Shown in pieces: positions 35,384-47,646 of a stretch of DNA of 64,000 bases (its first letter is position 1; the number at the start of each line of letters is the position of its first letter). This DNA is from Calliphora vicina. Its lineage: Eukaryota; Arthropoda; Insecta; Diptera; Calliphoridae. Where the stretch lies: assembly GCF_958450345.1 (NCBI RefSeq), contig NC_088784.1:71015747-71079746 (forward strand), read 5' to 3'. Under the pieces are notes generated by a model. It made no database searches, was not told where the DNA came from, and saw only the letters and a program-made list of their open reading frames with translations. Both the position numbers and the translations under genes were made by a program.

Positions 35384-35706
35384 TGTACATTTCAAAATTT
35401 TTACAAGTTTTGTTTTAACAATATTATAGTCACAGTAATTATTTATATGATAGCGATAACCATAATATGGTAAAGTTACGATTCACATGATTGACGTAAT
35501 ATGTTTGTACTAAATAAATATATGTTTATGACAATCATGTTCATATTTTATTCTTAAATTATGATATCCATAAGCCACAACACAATAATGATTGCGACAA
35601 GCATGTGAATCGTAACATAATCATATTATGGTTATCGCAATCATATAAATAATTACTGTGACTATAATATTGTTAAAAAAATTGTTAAAATGTTGAAATG
35701 GTTACA
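35384..35706. mobile_element. MITE with long (~85-100 bp) inverted repeats
   Basis: Left arm about 35384-35475 and right arm about 35610-35706 are near-perfect inverse copies, with shared landmarks TTAACAATATTATAGTCACA, GTAATTATTTATATGAT and CGATAACCATAATATG. The loop is AT-rich. No coding sequence. Target duplication not clear. Confidence 0.75.
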
Positions 35707-35751
35707 GTAAACATGATGGTTTGATATCCTTAATCCAAAAAAAAAAAATGA

Positions 35752-36540
35752 AACGTTGTAAGACTTTTTAAAGAATCACCAAAGAATTATAGTTCAGCAC
35801 AATCTAACTGCTGATCTCAAAGCAAATAAAACTGGGCACTATTGGAAAATGCTAAAAGATAAAACGTTTGTTCACGCTAAAGAAATTAGTGCTTCATAAG
35901 GAGAGTTATCCAAGGATAGACCTACAATATGAGTTTGTATTATAGCATCTGGAAGAAAGAAGCTTAAATTCTTTCTTCTTGGAAGGGCAAAGAAACACAA
36001 ACAACACAAAGTGTTGTAAATTATCTTAATTTAAATAATGAATATTCATGCAAACTTGTATATTTTTAATAATATGAATGAAGGCTTTATTAATCCTTGA
36101 TAATAACTATGTCAACCTCCCAAAGAACAATTAAAAAATTACAAAATATGGACAAATTTTTGTCTATAGTCATGTCCGCTTAAGACTTTTTATTAAAAAA
36201 GTAAATCTCGAATTTTTTGATTTAACGAATGGGCCTGACAACATATCTTTCGATATAACGCGATTTGCCTAAATTGTTACTAAGTATTTTTTAATTTATT
36301 TAATAATTTTTTAAGTTATTATTAAAGTTATTTGATTTTATTTGTTAATTTGTTTCGTTCAATCAATATTGACTATTCAGTTTTCAAATCTTTCGTTATA
36401 ACGAGATTTGCCGAAATTTTTATTAAGTAATTTTTAATTTATTTAATAATTTTTGAAATTATTATCAAAGTTATTTGATTTTTTTTTATATTTGAATCAT
36501 CAATATTGATTATTCAGTTTTCAAATTTGTTATTTTTTTA
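35752..36540 (+). pseudogene. Tigger/pogo-type transposase remnant, copy 1
   Basis: A frame at about 35783-35885 reads VQHNLTADL, then TGHYWKMLKDKTFVHAKE, matching the DETGLYWKMLP region of DDE_1 (Tigger/pogo/jerky) transposases. A diverged CCTCCCAAAGAACAATTA block (about 36116) matches the DNAPSHP segment better seen in copy 2. Beyond it, two 143-bp direct repeats (from 36245 and 36388) carry TTCGATATAACGCGATTTG-like sequence, reminiscent of Tigger termini. Heavily decayed. Confidence 0.65.
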
Positions 36541-39100
36541 GAATTGCTTCAAATTGATTCTGTTAGTTTTTATGGTTTATTTTTTGAAAATTTATTTATT
36601 TGAATAATAATTCTTTATTTTTTTAAGTTTTTTTTCAAATTAATTTCATAATTTCTTTAATTTTTATATTTTTTATTACTTTTTTTAATTTTTATTCAAT
36701 AAATTATTTGTATTTTGTTTTAATTTTTATTCATTTATTTACATTCATTTTTAATTTCATTTATTTGTTGACAAATTTTCTTTATTTTCTTTAGTTTTTT
36801 ATTTACGATTTTACATTTATTTGTTGAACAATTTTTATATTTTCTGAAAATTGTTCTTAATATTATTAATTTTGTATTTTTATTAATATTTTCTTAAACA
36901 TTTTGTTTTTTAATTTTTTTGTATTATTTTTTAATGAATTTGATTTTTTGTATTTATTTTTTTGTAATAATATTGTTATAATTTTTTATGTATTTTCATT
37001 TATATTTATTTTATAAATTTATTAAATTTTTTATTAAAAATTTTCTCTCCATAAAAATCCTTTATAACTTCTCTTTAATAATTATGATTTTTATTTTATT
37101 TAAAAAAGAATAATTTATGTTTTATTATTTACTTTTTCTCTTATTAACCAAATTTTGAATAATTCTTTAATAATTTCTTAACAAAATTCGATATTTTGCC
37201 AAACCAAATTAAACATATTGTACAATATGTTTCACAAATTAATTGCAAATACAAATTTCCCCCAAAAAAAAACAAAATCAACAGTTTTCTACCCCACTTC
37301 GCACAGTAATCAGATAATAATAACCCAGCAAAATTTTAAACCAAAATAAACTAAACTCCAGCGCTTTCATTTTTTCAAACAAGCAGACGTAAAAACAAAA
37401 ACAAAAAAAGAAAAGTGAAAATCTGTTTCATATTTGATTTAATGTTTTTTTATTATTTATTTAATTTGCTGTTAAACACAAACACGTTTGAAATCATTAT
37501 TTCTTTTTTTATTTTTTGAAAGATGAATGGATAAAGCTGTATAAAAAAAGTATTTTTTTTTATTTATTTTATAAATAAATGTATATAGAAAATTAGATGG
37601 ATAGATAGATAGAAAGATAGAAAAAAAAGACCAACCGTTAAATTTATTGTGGATTCCGTATTTTAAAACATTGGCATTAGGGGCTGGTTGCACATACAGG
37701 TTGCTGCTGGCTTGCTTTTTTTGTTGCTGCTACTGCTGTCACTGTTGCAATAAAACGTCACACACAGAGAGACAGACGACACAGAATGAAAAAAACTATA
37801 TAATTTTTGTTGTACTTGTTTTTTTTAATATATTTTTGTGGCAATTTTGTTTAACAACTGATGTTGAAGAAGAAATTATTAAAAACAACAACAACAACAA
37901 CAACACACACCACACTGGTAAATTACAACAACAAAAACAGTAAAAATATTTTTCAAATAAAAAATATAAATAAAAATCGTATGTTGTAAAGCGTCGTAAG
38001 GTGGGGGCTGGTTGTTAGCAGCTAAATTTTAAACACCAGGGGCGTGGTTGCTTTAAAATAACAAAATTTCTTTCTTTGCTTTTAAATAGCCTTAAATTTT
38101 TCTTGGTTTTTTTTTTGTTAATTTGTTATTTAAATAATTTAAATTTAAACAATTTTTTTCTTTGCTCTCTTTCGTTATATGTAGATGTATGTAGGTAGGT
38201 GTATATATTTTTTAATTATTCTTATTTGCTTTTTTTTCCTCTACTTTGTTGCTGCAATTTTCTTTTTCGAAATTTTTCATTAACACACACTCACGTCAAG
38301 TGTAATTGAATAAAATTTTCTTTTTTTTTCTACAAAAGATTTTTCTTTTTTTATAAAAAACACACTATTTTTTTAAATTTCCTTCAAAAAAATAAAAAAT
38401 TCAATAAAAATTAGCGAAAAATTATTTGTGTTATAATTTTGTTTAAAAACTTTAATAGTTATTTATATGTAATTATATAGAGTGGTAATAGATTTTAAAA
38501 TTGAATTTTTATATTAAATATACAGTCAGTCTATTTAATTAAAACAGCATAGACTCTAGAATTACTATAAACCGTCACGTTGTAAGTATTGAATCGTACT
38601 AAAATCCAATTGTTGAGCTTAATGCCAGTTGAGTTAAAGTAAATGAAAGAAACACAAAAGCACTCATTTAAAAACACAAAAAATCGAATTTAACTCAAAC
38701 ACTAGCAGAAAAAGCTTTTTAAGCTTTACTCATTACTCATTAACAACACATTGCTGCAGTTTTGCCAACTCACTCAATTTAAACACTCACCACTAACTAG
38801 CTCTCTGTGCTGCCAGCTAACAACCTAACACTAGCTATGTTGTAGCGCGTAGCTCTCCTATTTTGGTACAGTTTGTTTATAACAACTTTTACTTTATTTA
38901 TTCTATCTATTATTTCTTATTTAATGACGTCACATTTTTTAATCAAGCCCACATACTCGCAATTCCCTTTTCATTTGTTTGTTTTTTTTTTTTCAAATGT
39001 CTTTTTTCTACACTCAATGATTTTTCTAATGCGACACCCATAATAACGTCAAAAACCCATATACATTTGTATATTTGTATAGCATATCACTGCTTACGTT
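36541..39100. other. AT-rich spacer with simple repeats, no gene seen
   Basis: T-rich then mixed sequence with short simple repeats: (GATA)n-like near 37596-37620 and (AAC)n near 37885-37905. The stretch 38.7-38.9 kb is less AT-rich, but I see no defined exon or promoter. Plus-strand frames at 37647-37943 and 38863-39288 are low-complexity. Confidence 0.45.
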
Positions 39101-39250
39101 TTACTGTGATAAATTCATCTGAAATGTTTGAAATACTAATGTTGCTGCTGCTACAGAGGCTGCCTCTGTTATTAACAGCCAGAGAAGAGAGTGTTTATTT
39201 GATTTTACACTCGTTTCGTTTACAATTTGTTGTTGTTCGTTACAGTTCAT
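39101..39250 (-). CDS. Possible 49-codon small ORF after a CAA-rich leader
   Basis: On the minus strand AGCAACAACAACAACA precedes an ATG with an acceptable fly context (CAACAATGA). The 49-residue product starts MNCNEQQQIVNE and has a hydrophobic middle (LLWLLITEAASVAAATLVF). The surrounding 39.1-39.3 kb is less AT-rich than its neighbours. Fly 5' exons often look like this, so it could be a small peptide, an upstream ORF in a 5' exon of TENT5, or chance. No homology recognised. Confidence 0.15.
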   Translation of the reverse strand: MNCNEQQQIVNETSVKSNKHSLLWLLITEAASVAAATLVFQTFQMNLSQ

Positions 39251-39932
39251 TGTTGTTGTTGTTGCTGCGAGTAGTTGTTGCTTTGTAGAATTTTACAGAA
39301 GTTTCGAGATAAGTGTTGCCAGAGCTTTTCAGTGCTTTTCATATGCCAAAATTCCCCCCAAAAATTAATTACATTTTAATGATTAATTGCAACGTAATTT
39401 TGGTAATTTTGGCACTGGAAATTAGTAAATTCGATACATAAATTGCTGAGATATAAGCACAAATTAAGCACTAAATCCCTGGGAAATTGATTTAATGATG
39501 TCCCTTTGTTCTTTTTTTTTTGGTCGAAATCCCCAGGAAACCTGCATATACTATTAATATATCAGCTGTATTCATGAGAATTTTGGTATTAGAAATTAGC
39601 AAAATCCAAGTAAATGGCTGAGATATAAAAAAAACCCAGGACTACAACGATATTTGTTTAGGAATATTTATAATTACATCATGTATAGCAATAAGAAATG
39701 TATTTCAAAGTCCTTTCAGCTACTTATTTTTAAACCCCGACAAAGAAAATCTGAATAATCTGAAAAAAACACTTAAAAGCAAGTACAGTAATTGGCTATT
39801 TGATTTGGAGTCTCTGTGAGGCGGAAGGCTCCAGACAAAGGCTCAATTTTTATGTTATTCGAGAGGGTGTTAAGGAGATTCCTGATAACAGAAGCTCTAA
39901 GAACGACTGCAACAAAATCTCTCTTTACTATA

Positions 39933-40179
39933 CACAGAGAAAACAGATTCGTGATAGCAACCGAATTTGTTGCCAATCGAATGATTCGGTTGCACACGTA
40001 GAATTTTTCAGTTCTAACAACAGAAAGTCAGTTGATAAAGAAGAATTTCAGTTGAGCCAACCAAATTTTAGTTACCCCTTACAAAATACTGTAGTCACAA
40101 CTGTAAAATTAGGTCACTAAGATAGAATCATTCGATTGGAAACAAATTCGGTTGCTATCACGAATCTGTTTTCTCTGTG
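39933..40179. mobile_element. 247-bp MITE (family H) with ~55-bp TIRs and TA target duplication
   Basis: Ends are CACAGAGAAAACAG inverted repeats extending about 55 bp (GATTCGTGATAGCAACCG on both arms), flanked by TA at 39931-39932 and 40180-40181. Interior non-coding. A second copy is at 57211-57456. TA implies Tc1/mariner-superfamily mobilisation. Confidence 0.85.
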
Positions 40180-40429
40180 TATTAAACTGGATCCCTGTGG
40201 TTGTAATGGCCAGAAAAATTGAATTCCCTACGGCCTTTTGGCTAAATGCGATGGATACATGGAAACATGCATGGAAACATCGAAAGTATACAGAATCTTC
40301 CAGATAATATTGATTAATGCATCTCCAGGCCCTTCCTATCGAGGAAATTCGGTTTCTCAATTCCGTACAACACGGAACAAATGGACGGACCTTAACATAA
40401 CACAGCACAGCAAGCCTCTGAGTTTATAA

Positions 40430-41049
40430 GCACGGTTGTAGAAAGGGAGATCGAGGTGGCGTAGTTTTATATATTCAGGAATTCGGAAATAGGCTATCTT
40501 TTAGAATTCCAAATGAATGTAGTATTTTTTCAAGCTGAAATATCGGCCATTAAAAGGGCGGCTAACTGTCTCAGTTATAACAAGATATCAGGCCTGTCCT
40601 ATAACGGCTTCTATAGAAGTTCTCAGAATGAAGAGGAGGATAAGACCATTTTTCATCTTCTTTGTCATTGTCCGCCATTAGGAGGTCTACGCTGTAGGTT
40701 TCTGGGTTATCGTTCCTTAAATAGTTTTTCTGAGCTTTCGGGCATGAAGTTAGAGTGCATCAATGCATTTAATGGGAATAGAAATTGAAAAATCAGGTTA
40801 GACACGGGAATTTCCACGGAGATACCTAATATCCATTAATTGAATGGGGCTTAATATTCTCTTATCCTCTATTTTTGCGGACCTCCTTCCTCTTCACTTC
40901 TTCATTCAATCTGACTGTTCCCTTGTCTTTTAATTTCTATCTTTATTTTCAGGTAACACAAACGCACCTATTGTCTGGTCCCAAGGGAACTGCTCTATTT
41001 CCTGTCTCCACCATGCGGCTGCCTGAGAACCTCAGCTAAGTAAAGTAAA
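40430..41049 (+). pseudogene. 3' end of a non-LTR retrotransposon ORF2 (RNase H and C-terminus)
   Basis: The frame reads GDRGGVVLYIQEFGNRLS, IFQAEISAIKRAANCL (RNase H-like segment with the conserved Glu), then after a deletion EEEDKTIFHLLCHCPPLGGLRCRFLG, the Cys/His-containing C-terminus of LINE ORF2 proteins. The 3' UTR ends with CTGAGAACCTCAGCTAAG and a short TAAGTAAAGTAAAA tail. 5' truncated, as usual for LINE insertions. The upstream part of the RNase H domain and the reverse transcriptase are absent. Confidence 0.75.
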
Positions 41050-42010
41050 AGTCTTGTATAACGAATCTAACTTTAACAAAAATTGAATATAACGTACAAC
41101 CACATCTGTAACATGTGCTATATACGACTGTGACGAATCGTCACCAAAGTACATAAAAATTTGGTGAAAAAAATGTGGGTAAAAAATAGGTGAACCAATC
41201 AAGGTAGTCGCCGATTTTCTTGATTTTAAACATCAATCTTAGTTGAACTATAACGGCTATATTGATGTACCAGACATGCATGTTAGTTATTTGAAGGCTT
41301 CAGAAATTTGATTTCAACATACAGGCGGACATTGCTATGTATAATACCCTTGCCCACTTATGGTGAAAGGTATGAAAAAAAAGCAAGATCAAGCGAACAG
41401 CCAAGTTTTTAACATTGAAGATCACTAGTGACTAAAATATCGTCAATCTCTAAAGAATGATGCGTAGCCCTTGATTAAAAAGTACTTTTTTCAATTTAAT
41501 CTTAATTCAGAATTAAAAATTTCAGCAAATCATTTTATAAAACAATTTCCAACAGAAAAATTGAAACAAATTATAGTTGAACTCAATTTAACTCCTGATG
41601 TTCTTTTCAAAGAGGAATGCGAAAAAAGTTTCTATTGAAAAATGCTGCCAGATAAAGTGTTTGTTCTTCCTATTTCTAAGAAGAAAATTATCTAAACAAA
41701 GAAAATTCAACCTCATTTTCTTGCAATGACAATGAAACTCCTCTCATTTTGTTACAATGTAAAGCCTGTAGATTATCTTCATTCAAATAAAGCGCGTATA
41801 TTTGTTGTTTATATAATTTTTAGAACCGAAATTCCTCACAATGAAATCTTTATTTATCTTGATAACTCCTCCAGTCACCCTCCAAAAGAACAATTACTAA
41901 AAACTACAAAATATGGACATGTTTGGAAAATAGTCATGCCGCCTAATGTCATATGACTAAAAACTTTTTTCGATTTAACGAATGAGCCTATATCTATCGA
42001 CAGTTTGTAA
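41050..42010 (+). pseudogene. Tigger/pogo-type transposase remnant, copy 2, with nested Helentron
   Basis: Begins with TCTTGTATAACGAATC and ATATAACG motifs like Tigger termini. After the nested element, about 41576-41670 reads VELNLTPDV... then KMLPDKVFV, and 41840-41950 reads EIFIYLDNSSSHPPKEQL followed by VMPPNV, matching the LLLDNAPSHP...LPPNV block that carries the second catalytic Asp of DDE_1 transposases. Stops and deletions make it inactive. Confidence 0.7.
41115..41375 (-). mobile_element. Degenerate Helentron/DINE-like element, family B, copy 6
   Basis: Diverged but ordered family blocks: GCTATATACGACTGTGACG (hairpin region), TCACCAAAG, GATTTTCTTGATTTTAAA, TTGATTTCAACATACAG and TTATGGTGAAAGGTAT. 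Inserted within the Tigger remnant. Confidence 0.6.
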
Positions 42011-42099
42011 TCAAGATCAGGAGCACAGATCGGTTAGAACTGTAATCTAGAAGATTACTTAAAACCTTTTATGCCTGAGATATAAGCCATTTATAATGA

Positions 42100-43230
42100 C
42101 CTCGGTTCGCTTCCATCTATGTTCATCACTGAAAGTGTCACAATTGTTTGAAAAGATGTCCAAATGAGAAGGTAAAAATTTAATTTGCTTTAAAAATACA
42201 AGTACTTGGTATGATAATAATGTATATTTGATAAGTTTGTTACAGTTGTCACTCTTCTTATTACAAAAGGAGGCTAAAATTGTTCCTAGTATTATTTCCA
42301 TTACCTTCTTATTTGGCGACCGATGAATTCCTTCTTAGCTTCACTTAATTATAACCTACACCACTAGAGTGGGGAGGGTATTATGCGTTTGTGCAGATGT
42401 TTGTAACGCCCAAAAATATTAGTCTAACACCCACCTTAAAGTACACCGATCGACTTAGAATCACTTTCCGAGTCGATTAAACGATGTCCGACCGTCCGTC
42501 TGGTCGGCTGGCTGGCTGTCCATGTAAACCTTGTGCGCAGAGTTCAGGTCGCAATTTTGAAGATATTTTGGTACATATTATTTTTTCGGCCCAAGGACCA
42601 AGCCTATTGAAACTGGCTAAAATCGGTCTATTATTTCACCTAGCCCCCATACAAATGTCCTTCCGAAATTGGACTTTAGCGGTCATAAATGTTTAATATA
42701 TAAATGTATCTCCACAAATTGCGCTTCAAATAAGTTTTATATATACAAAATTCAAGTCACCAAATTTTTTTACGATCGGTCCATAATTAGTCATAGCTCC
42801 CATATAGACCCGCTTTCGAAAATCACTTTAACGTGCATAAATCACTTAAAAATGTTGGTATACTCACAGAATTCAACATAGTAAATGTTCATATAGACAC
42901 AAATCACACGACCTAATTTCATGGTGATCAGTCCATAATTGGTCATAGCCCCCATATAAGGCCCACTTCTGAAAATCACTCAAAATATAAATTATTGAAA
43001 TTTTAAAAGAAAAATGTTTTTGCTCTTTTACTTAGTGTAGGGTATTATATGGTCGGGCTTGACCGACCATACTTTCTTACTTGTTTTTATTACGAATTTC
43101 TAGAAGTTCCACAGTTGTCCGGAAAGAAGTACAAATGAGAAGATAAAAAGTGAAAAATCAGGAACGTGTTTCAACCCGGTACTTGGTATGAAAATTATAG
43201 TTGTCACTCCTCTATTATCTAAGAATTTTT
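42100..43230 (+). repeat. Two family G repeats flanking a Helentron
   Basis: Segments 42126-42265 and 43100-43215 share CACAATTGT/CACAGTTGT, CAAATGAGAAG, GTACTTGGTATGA and AGTTGTCACTC. They lie on both sides of Helentron A copy 3. Relationship to copy 1 at 35.1 kb is by eye only. Confidence 0.4.
42351..43088 (+). mobile_element. Helentron/DINE-like element, family A, copy 3
   Basis: Near full length: ATAACCTACACC, the GTGGGGAGGGTATTATGCG block, a shortened GTCC/GGCT microsatellite near 42480-42515, the second conserved block, GTGTAGGGTATTATATGG, hairpin GGTCGGGCTTGACCGACC and CTTACTTG. No coding capacity. The minus and plus frames of ~70-80 codons inside are chance. Confidence 0.85.
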
Positions 43231-43993
43231 TTTGTACACTTGTTTATCCATTATTTTATGTGCAATGGTAGAAGTAATAAAAAATTCAATATATTTAAGA
43301 AAATATAATAAAAATCTATTTCCATAATTTCTTTCCCATCTAAATCTAGCGAAGAATATGCCAAAATGGCAACACTATTCGAATTCATTTATTTAATTTG
43401 TATCAGAGATGGAATGTTGAGATTCCGAACAGATACTAAACCCAATTTGATTTGGATTGTATTTTCGTCTAGTTCTTTCTTTTTCAAAATATGTATGTAA
43501 TTAAATTTTGTTGTTCAGCTCGAAAAGAATAAAGTTCACTTATGTCGATTGACATATCTAAGAGAGATTTCTATCAAAATAATACATTTTGGTATCAAGT
43601 TGAACCAAATGGATGTCATTAAAGGCAATTCCGAAATCAATACTGCAATAGCTGTTAACCTAAATTTCAAAATAGTTTTCAATTAAGAAGATTCTTAACA
43701 TTATTAAGAATTACTTTTTTGAAGTTTTGTCATATATTTTAACAGTATTTTATATTTAAAATTGTTCACTTAGCATATTTTCGTATTTTCAAAACTGAAG
43801 AGTGCTGTATCTTCCACCCCTGCTTTGTAACTATCTATGAGATTGTAGTGATAAACAAAATAAAACTAATAACAAAAAAAACTGTTTCAATATATTTTTT
43901 TAAATAATTATCTACTTAACAATTGTTATAAAAATAAACAACAACAAATATTATTTGCACTATTTTAAAGAAAGAAGCAACAACTATTAACAG
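43231..43993. other. AT-rich spacer, no gene seen
   Basis: No credible frame, repeat or RNA gene. Confidence 0.5.
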
Positions 43994-43997
43994 ACAG

Positions 43998-44039
<42 letters not shown>

Positions 44040-44055
44040 TGACTGACTGACGGAC
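43994..44055. repeat. Microsatellite (CTGG)n-(CTGA)n
   Basis: About eight CTGG units followed by CTGA units. It resembles the microsatellite heart of the Helentron A family, but no Helentron ends flank it. Confidence 0.85.
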
Positions 44056-44434
44056 ACTCACTCATGCTGGTAAAGAAATTATAAAAATAACAAAAAACAC
44101 ATTCACTTGTAATTCACCTCTTATAGGGGTTTGTATTGAGTTTTAGGGGGCATCAAACTAAATACATTCTTTTGTCAACAAACTATTTATTAAAAACTAT
44201 TCGTTGGCGATTTCAAAAGTAATTTTTTAATAGCAATTGTTTTGCTACTTACTTTTTGGGCGCATGAATCTAAATTCTGATCTGCATATGTAATGAAAAC
44301 TTAAATTTTGAAATAAATATTGACTAAACTAGTATTTTGAACCCATATAGAGTTTCTGACGTCAACAGAAGGAACATGTTAATCAAATGTTGTTGTAGTT
44401 AGTACGAAAACTGGGTATTTTTAATCAAATTGGA

Positions 44435-44778
44435 AGGTGTGAGGATCGCGAGAGGTGGTTTCTGCGTAGTGGTGATTTTGACCAAGATCGCTCGACCAAA
44501 AAAGTTTGAAGACCAAGAATTGGAGGCATTACTCCATGAAGATTGTTGTCAAACTCAACAAGAGCTTGCAAAACCATTGGCAGCTACTAAACTAGCAATT
44601 TCAAAACGTTTGTGAACAGCAGTATTCATCCAAAAGCTGGGAAAATGGGTACCATACAAATTGAAGCCGAGAGACCTTGAATGACGATTCTGCATATCCG
44701 AAATGATGCTTGAGCGCTATTAAAGAATATAATTTTTGCACCGTATCGTTACTTGCGATGAAAAATGGATCCATTTGT
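44435..44778 (+). pseudogene. Mariner transposase fragment (family 1), copy 3
   Basis: Encodes KFEDQELEALLHEDCCQTQQELAKPLAATKLAISKRL (helix-turn-helix region), then after a stop WVPYKLKPRDLE and a CDEKWIH block at about 44752-44775, where similarity stops abruptly. The 5' and 3' portions are missing. The fragment ends at the edge of the inverted-repeat region that follows. Confidence 0.8.
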
Positions 44779-45040
44779 TTTGATAGATATCCCACTCGCA
44801 TCCCACAAAAAAGGGTCAAAAATCAATTTTGCAACAAAAAAAAAGTCAAAAATTGTATTTCTATAGTTACAAAACATTTATTTTGATAGATATCCCACTA
44901 AGCCACCAAAAAGGTCTTCAAGGAAAAGATCTAAGCTTTCTTTTGAGAAAAAGGGTCCATTTTGAGAAAAAGTCTAAAAAGTTTTTGATTTCGGAAAGAA
45001 AATATAATTTTTTTTTGAAAGATTGAAGAAATAGCTTTCT

Positions 45041-45759
45041 AAATTATTTATGTGTGTGAAGATAAATTTAAATTTATTTAGCACAGACATAAACCAATAC
45101 TTGAATTATAATAAACAAATTTATATCTACAATATCTGAAATAATTTCAGAATAAGAAAAAAAATGGAAAAAATTAAAAAAAAAACTATCCATCTGAAAA
45201 AACAGATGGATATTTGAACCCATCGTAATATCAGGATTCCAATAAATTTGAGTTTTGTGAAAAAATAAATCTGGAGAGGATTTTTGGCCATTATGGAAAT
45301 TAGGAAAAGGGCTCGGATATGACACTATATAGAAATGGTAGTCCTAGGGTCACTTAATGGAACTGTGGTAGTGGGATATCTGACATAATTTTGGGATTCC
45401 AATAAATTTGACTTTTTTGAAAAAATAAATCTGGAGAGGATTTTTGGCCATTATGAAAATTAGAACTACCATTTCTATATAGTTTCTTATCCGAGCCCTT
45501 TTCCTAATTTCCATAATGGCCAAAAATTCTCTCCAGATTTATTTTTTGGATAGTTTTTGTTTTAATTATTTCCATTTTTTTTCTTATTCTGAAATTATTT
45601 CAGATATTGTAGATATAAATTTGTTTATTATAATTCAAGTGTTATGACTGTTAAGTGATTAACAGTGCTCTGTTAACTGCAAAATAGGCTGAGCTATAAT
45701 ATGTGGTTTATGTCTGTGCTAAATGAATTTAAATTTATCTTCACACACATAAATTATTT
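45041..45759. repeat. Large inverted repeat (~300-bp arms)
   Basis: Left arm about 45041-45345 and right arm about 45463-45759 are inverse copies (TTATGTGTGTGAAGATAAAT against ATTTATCTTCACACACATAA, and GGAGAGGATTTTTGGCCAT against ATGGCCAAAAATTCTCTCC). The right arm has an extra ~80 bp. The segment around GGATTCCAATAAATTTGA is also present as a direct copy at 45233 and 45393. A transcript would fold into a long hairpin. Confidence 0.75.
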
Positions 45760-47646
45760 GGGACACATTTTGCTAAGAACAATAGGTAATAAGTTACATG
45801 GATGAGAAAAAACACTAGAGAGTTCTTGAACGATTTTGTTATCTGAATTACTATTCAATAGGACTAACCCTGGTGCAAATTTCATCCCGATCTTAAGACA
45901 TCGATTTCAAAAGTTTATTCACTTGACATGAAATCCCCCATATATTAACCCTCCGTTAGTCGCTATCATTTTCAATTGAGACTAGTCGCAATGTATCAAA
46001 TTGATATCATTAGAGAGAAAGCCGCGTTTGAAAACAATCTCTTCACTTTTTATTTCGTAAACATAAAACTACATTCAAAGTATTGTATCAACCAGATCAG
46101 TTGCGACTAACAGAGGGTTAATAAGCATAAATGACTTGAATAGTTATCAGAATAAAATTTTTTACTTACAACTCTGAGTACTTCTGAGTGAATATCAAAA
46201 TTTAACATACCTGAAAAGAAACAAAATAAAATTGTAAATTAATATGTAGTTCATTGATGTTTAAGTTTAAAAAAAGATATAAAGCAATTAAAATTATTAA
46301 GAGAAGAATTTCAAAAAGTTCATAAAAATATTTCTTAAAAAGGACAAAAAAAAATTTAGTAAATTTTTTAAAATTTTGATTTCTACCCAAACATTTTTTT
46401 GTAATTCAAGTAGTAATTAACCACGAAAATATTTAAGCTATTTCTAGTTAGTTTTTGTAGATTTTTTTTTTTGTTAAAAACATACACAAAATTTTTGCCT
46501 TTCCCTTTTTTTTTTGTAAACTATAATTCACATAGCCATATGTACATAAATATGTATGTATTTATAATAATAATAACAACAACAACAATAACAATAAGCT
46601 AAATTGGTTGTTTACAATAAACAACAACAGCAACAAAAGTAAAAACTTGTAATACCAAAAAGTTAAAAACAAGATTTAAAACTTAAAATCAAAGAAATAT
46701 CGACAACAAAAAAAAAACACAACTGAAAAAAAAACGTTGCAACCAGTTATTTTCGTTTTTGCTTTTTATTTACCACAAGTTGTTGCACTTTACATGCAGA
46801 TTGTATAAAATTAAATTGTTGTTGTTGCTTTAGTTTATTGCTGTTGTTTTTTAATTGCATTTGTAGTTGTTAAGTAAATGTGTGTATGATGGTGAGTGAG
46901 TGAGTGAGAGAGGGAGGTAGGGGGGTCTCCATTTGTCTGCCTGAGTATGAGTGTATTAGTTTAATAATGTTTGTTATTAAAATTGTTGCTGTTGCAGTTG
47001 ATTTTAATAAAGTTATTTTTGTTATTGTTGCTGCTACCATTCGCGTGTTTTGAGTGTGTGTGTGTTTGTGAGTGAGTTTGTTTGTATGTGTTTCTATCCA
47101 TTGATCAGTGTGTGATCACCTGTAACGTGAAGAAATAAAACACAAAAGCTTAAACTTTTTATTTTACACTTCAAACTTAATGTTGGTTGCTTGGATTTCT
47201 AATCAAATTGTCAGGCACTGTGGGACTAATTGGACAATGTACATACATATTTATAATTTGTTAAAAATTCGAGATAGCTCTCTGGGATCTTATTTAATAT
47301 ATACTCGAGAGCATAAACAAATAATTAGGGTAATAAACATAATTCATGTTTTATTTAGTCTTGATTGTATTCTAAGGACTTTGGTGATAACAAAATTATT
47401 CATCCCTATCGCGAATCAAAATTTCACATGAAATATGCTCCTGTTTCCCATTTTTCGTTCAGGAAGATGGAACTTTGTAAACAATAAACAGCTGTTAAGA
47501 ACAAAATCAACTATTGTGAATGAAAAGTTCATGGGCATATCGCGATAGCAATTTTCCCTTCGAGGGAAATGGATATTTCATGGGAACAAAAATTTCACAT
47601 GAAATACTTTCTTCAACAAATTCAATTTATTATGAGCGTCATCAAA
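45760..47646. other. Spacer with simple repeats, no gene seen
   Basis: Contains (AAC/AAT)n near 46570-46640, a GAGTGAGTGAGTGAGAGAGG run near 46894-46913 and GT-rich stretches near 47055-47090, which could be regulatory but prove nothing. Small frames lack homology. Confidence 0.45.

Noticed and set aside
37647..37943. 98-codon ORF with a Cys-rich stretch
   Set aside because: Cys run comes from a TGCTGC/TGTTGC-rich segment and the end from an AAC repeat; no domain or start context.
46894..46925. GAGTGAGTGAGTGAGAGAGG as a GAGA-factor promoter element
   Set aside because: A simple repeat without any associated start site, exon or conserved context.
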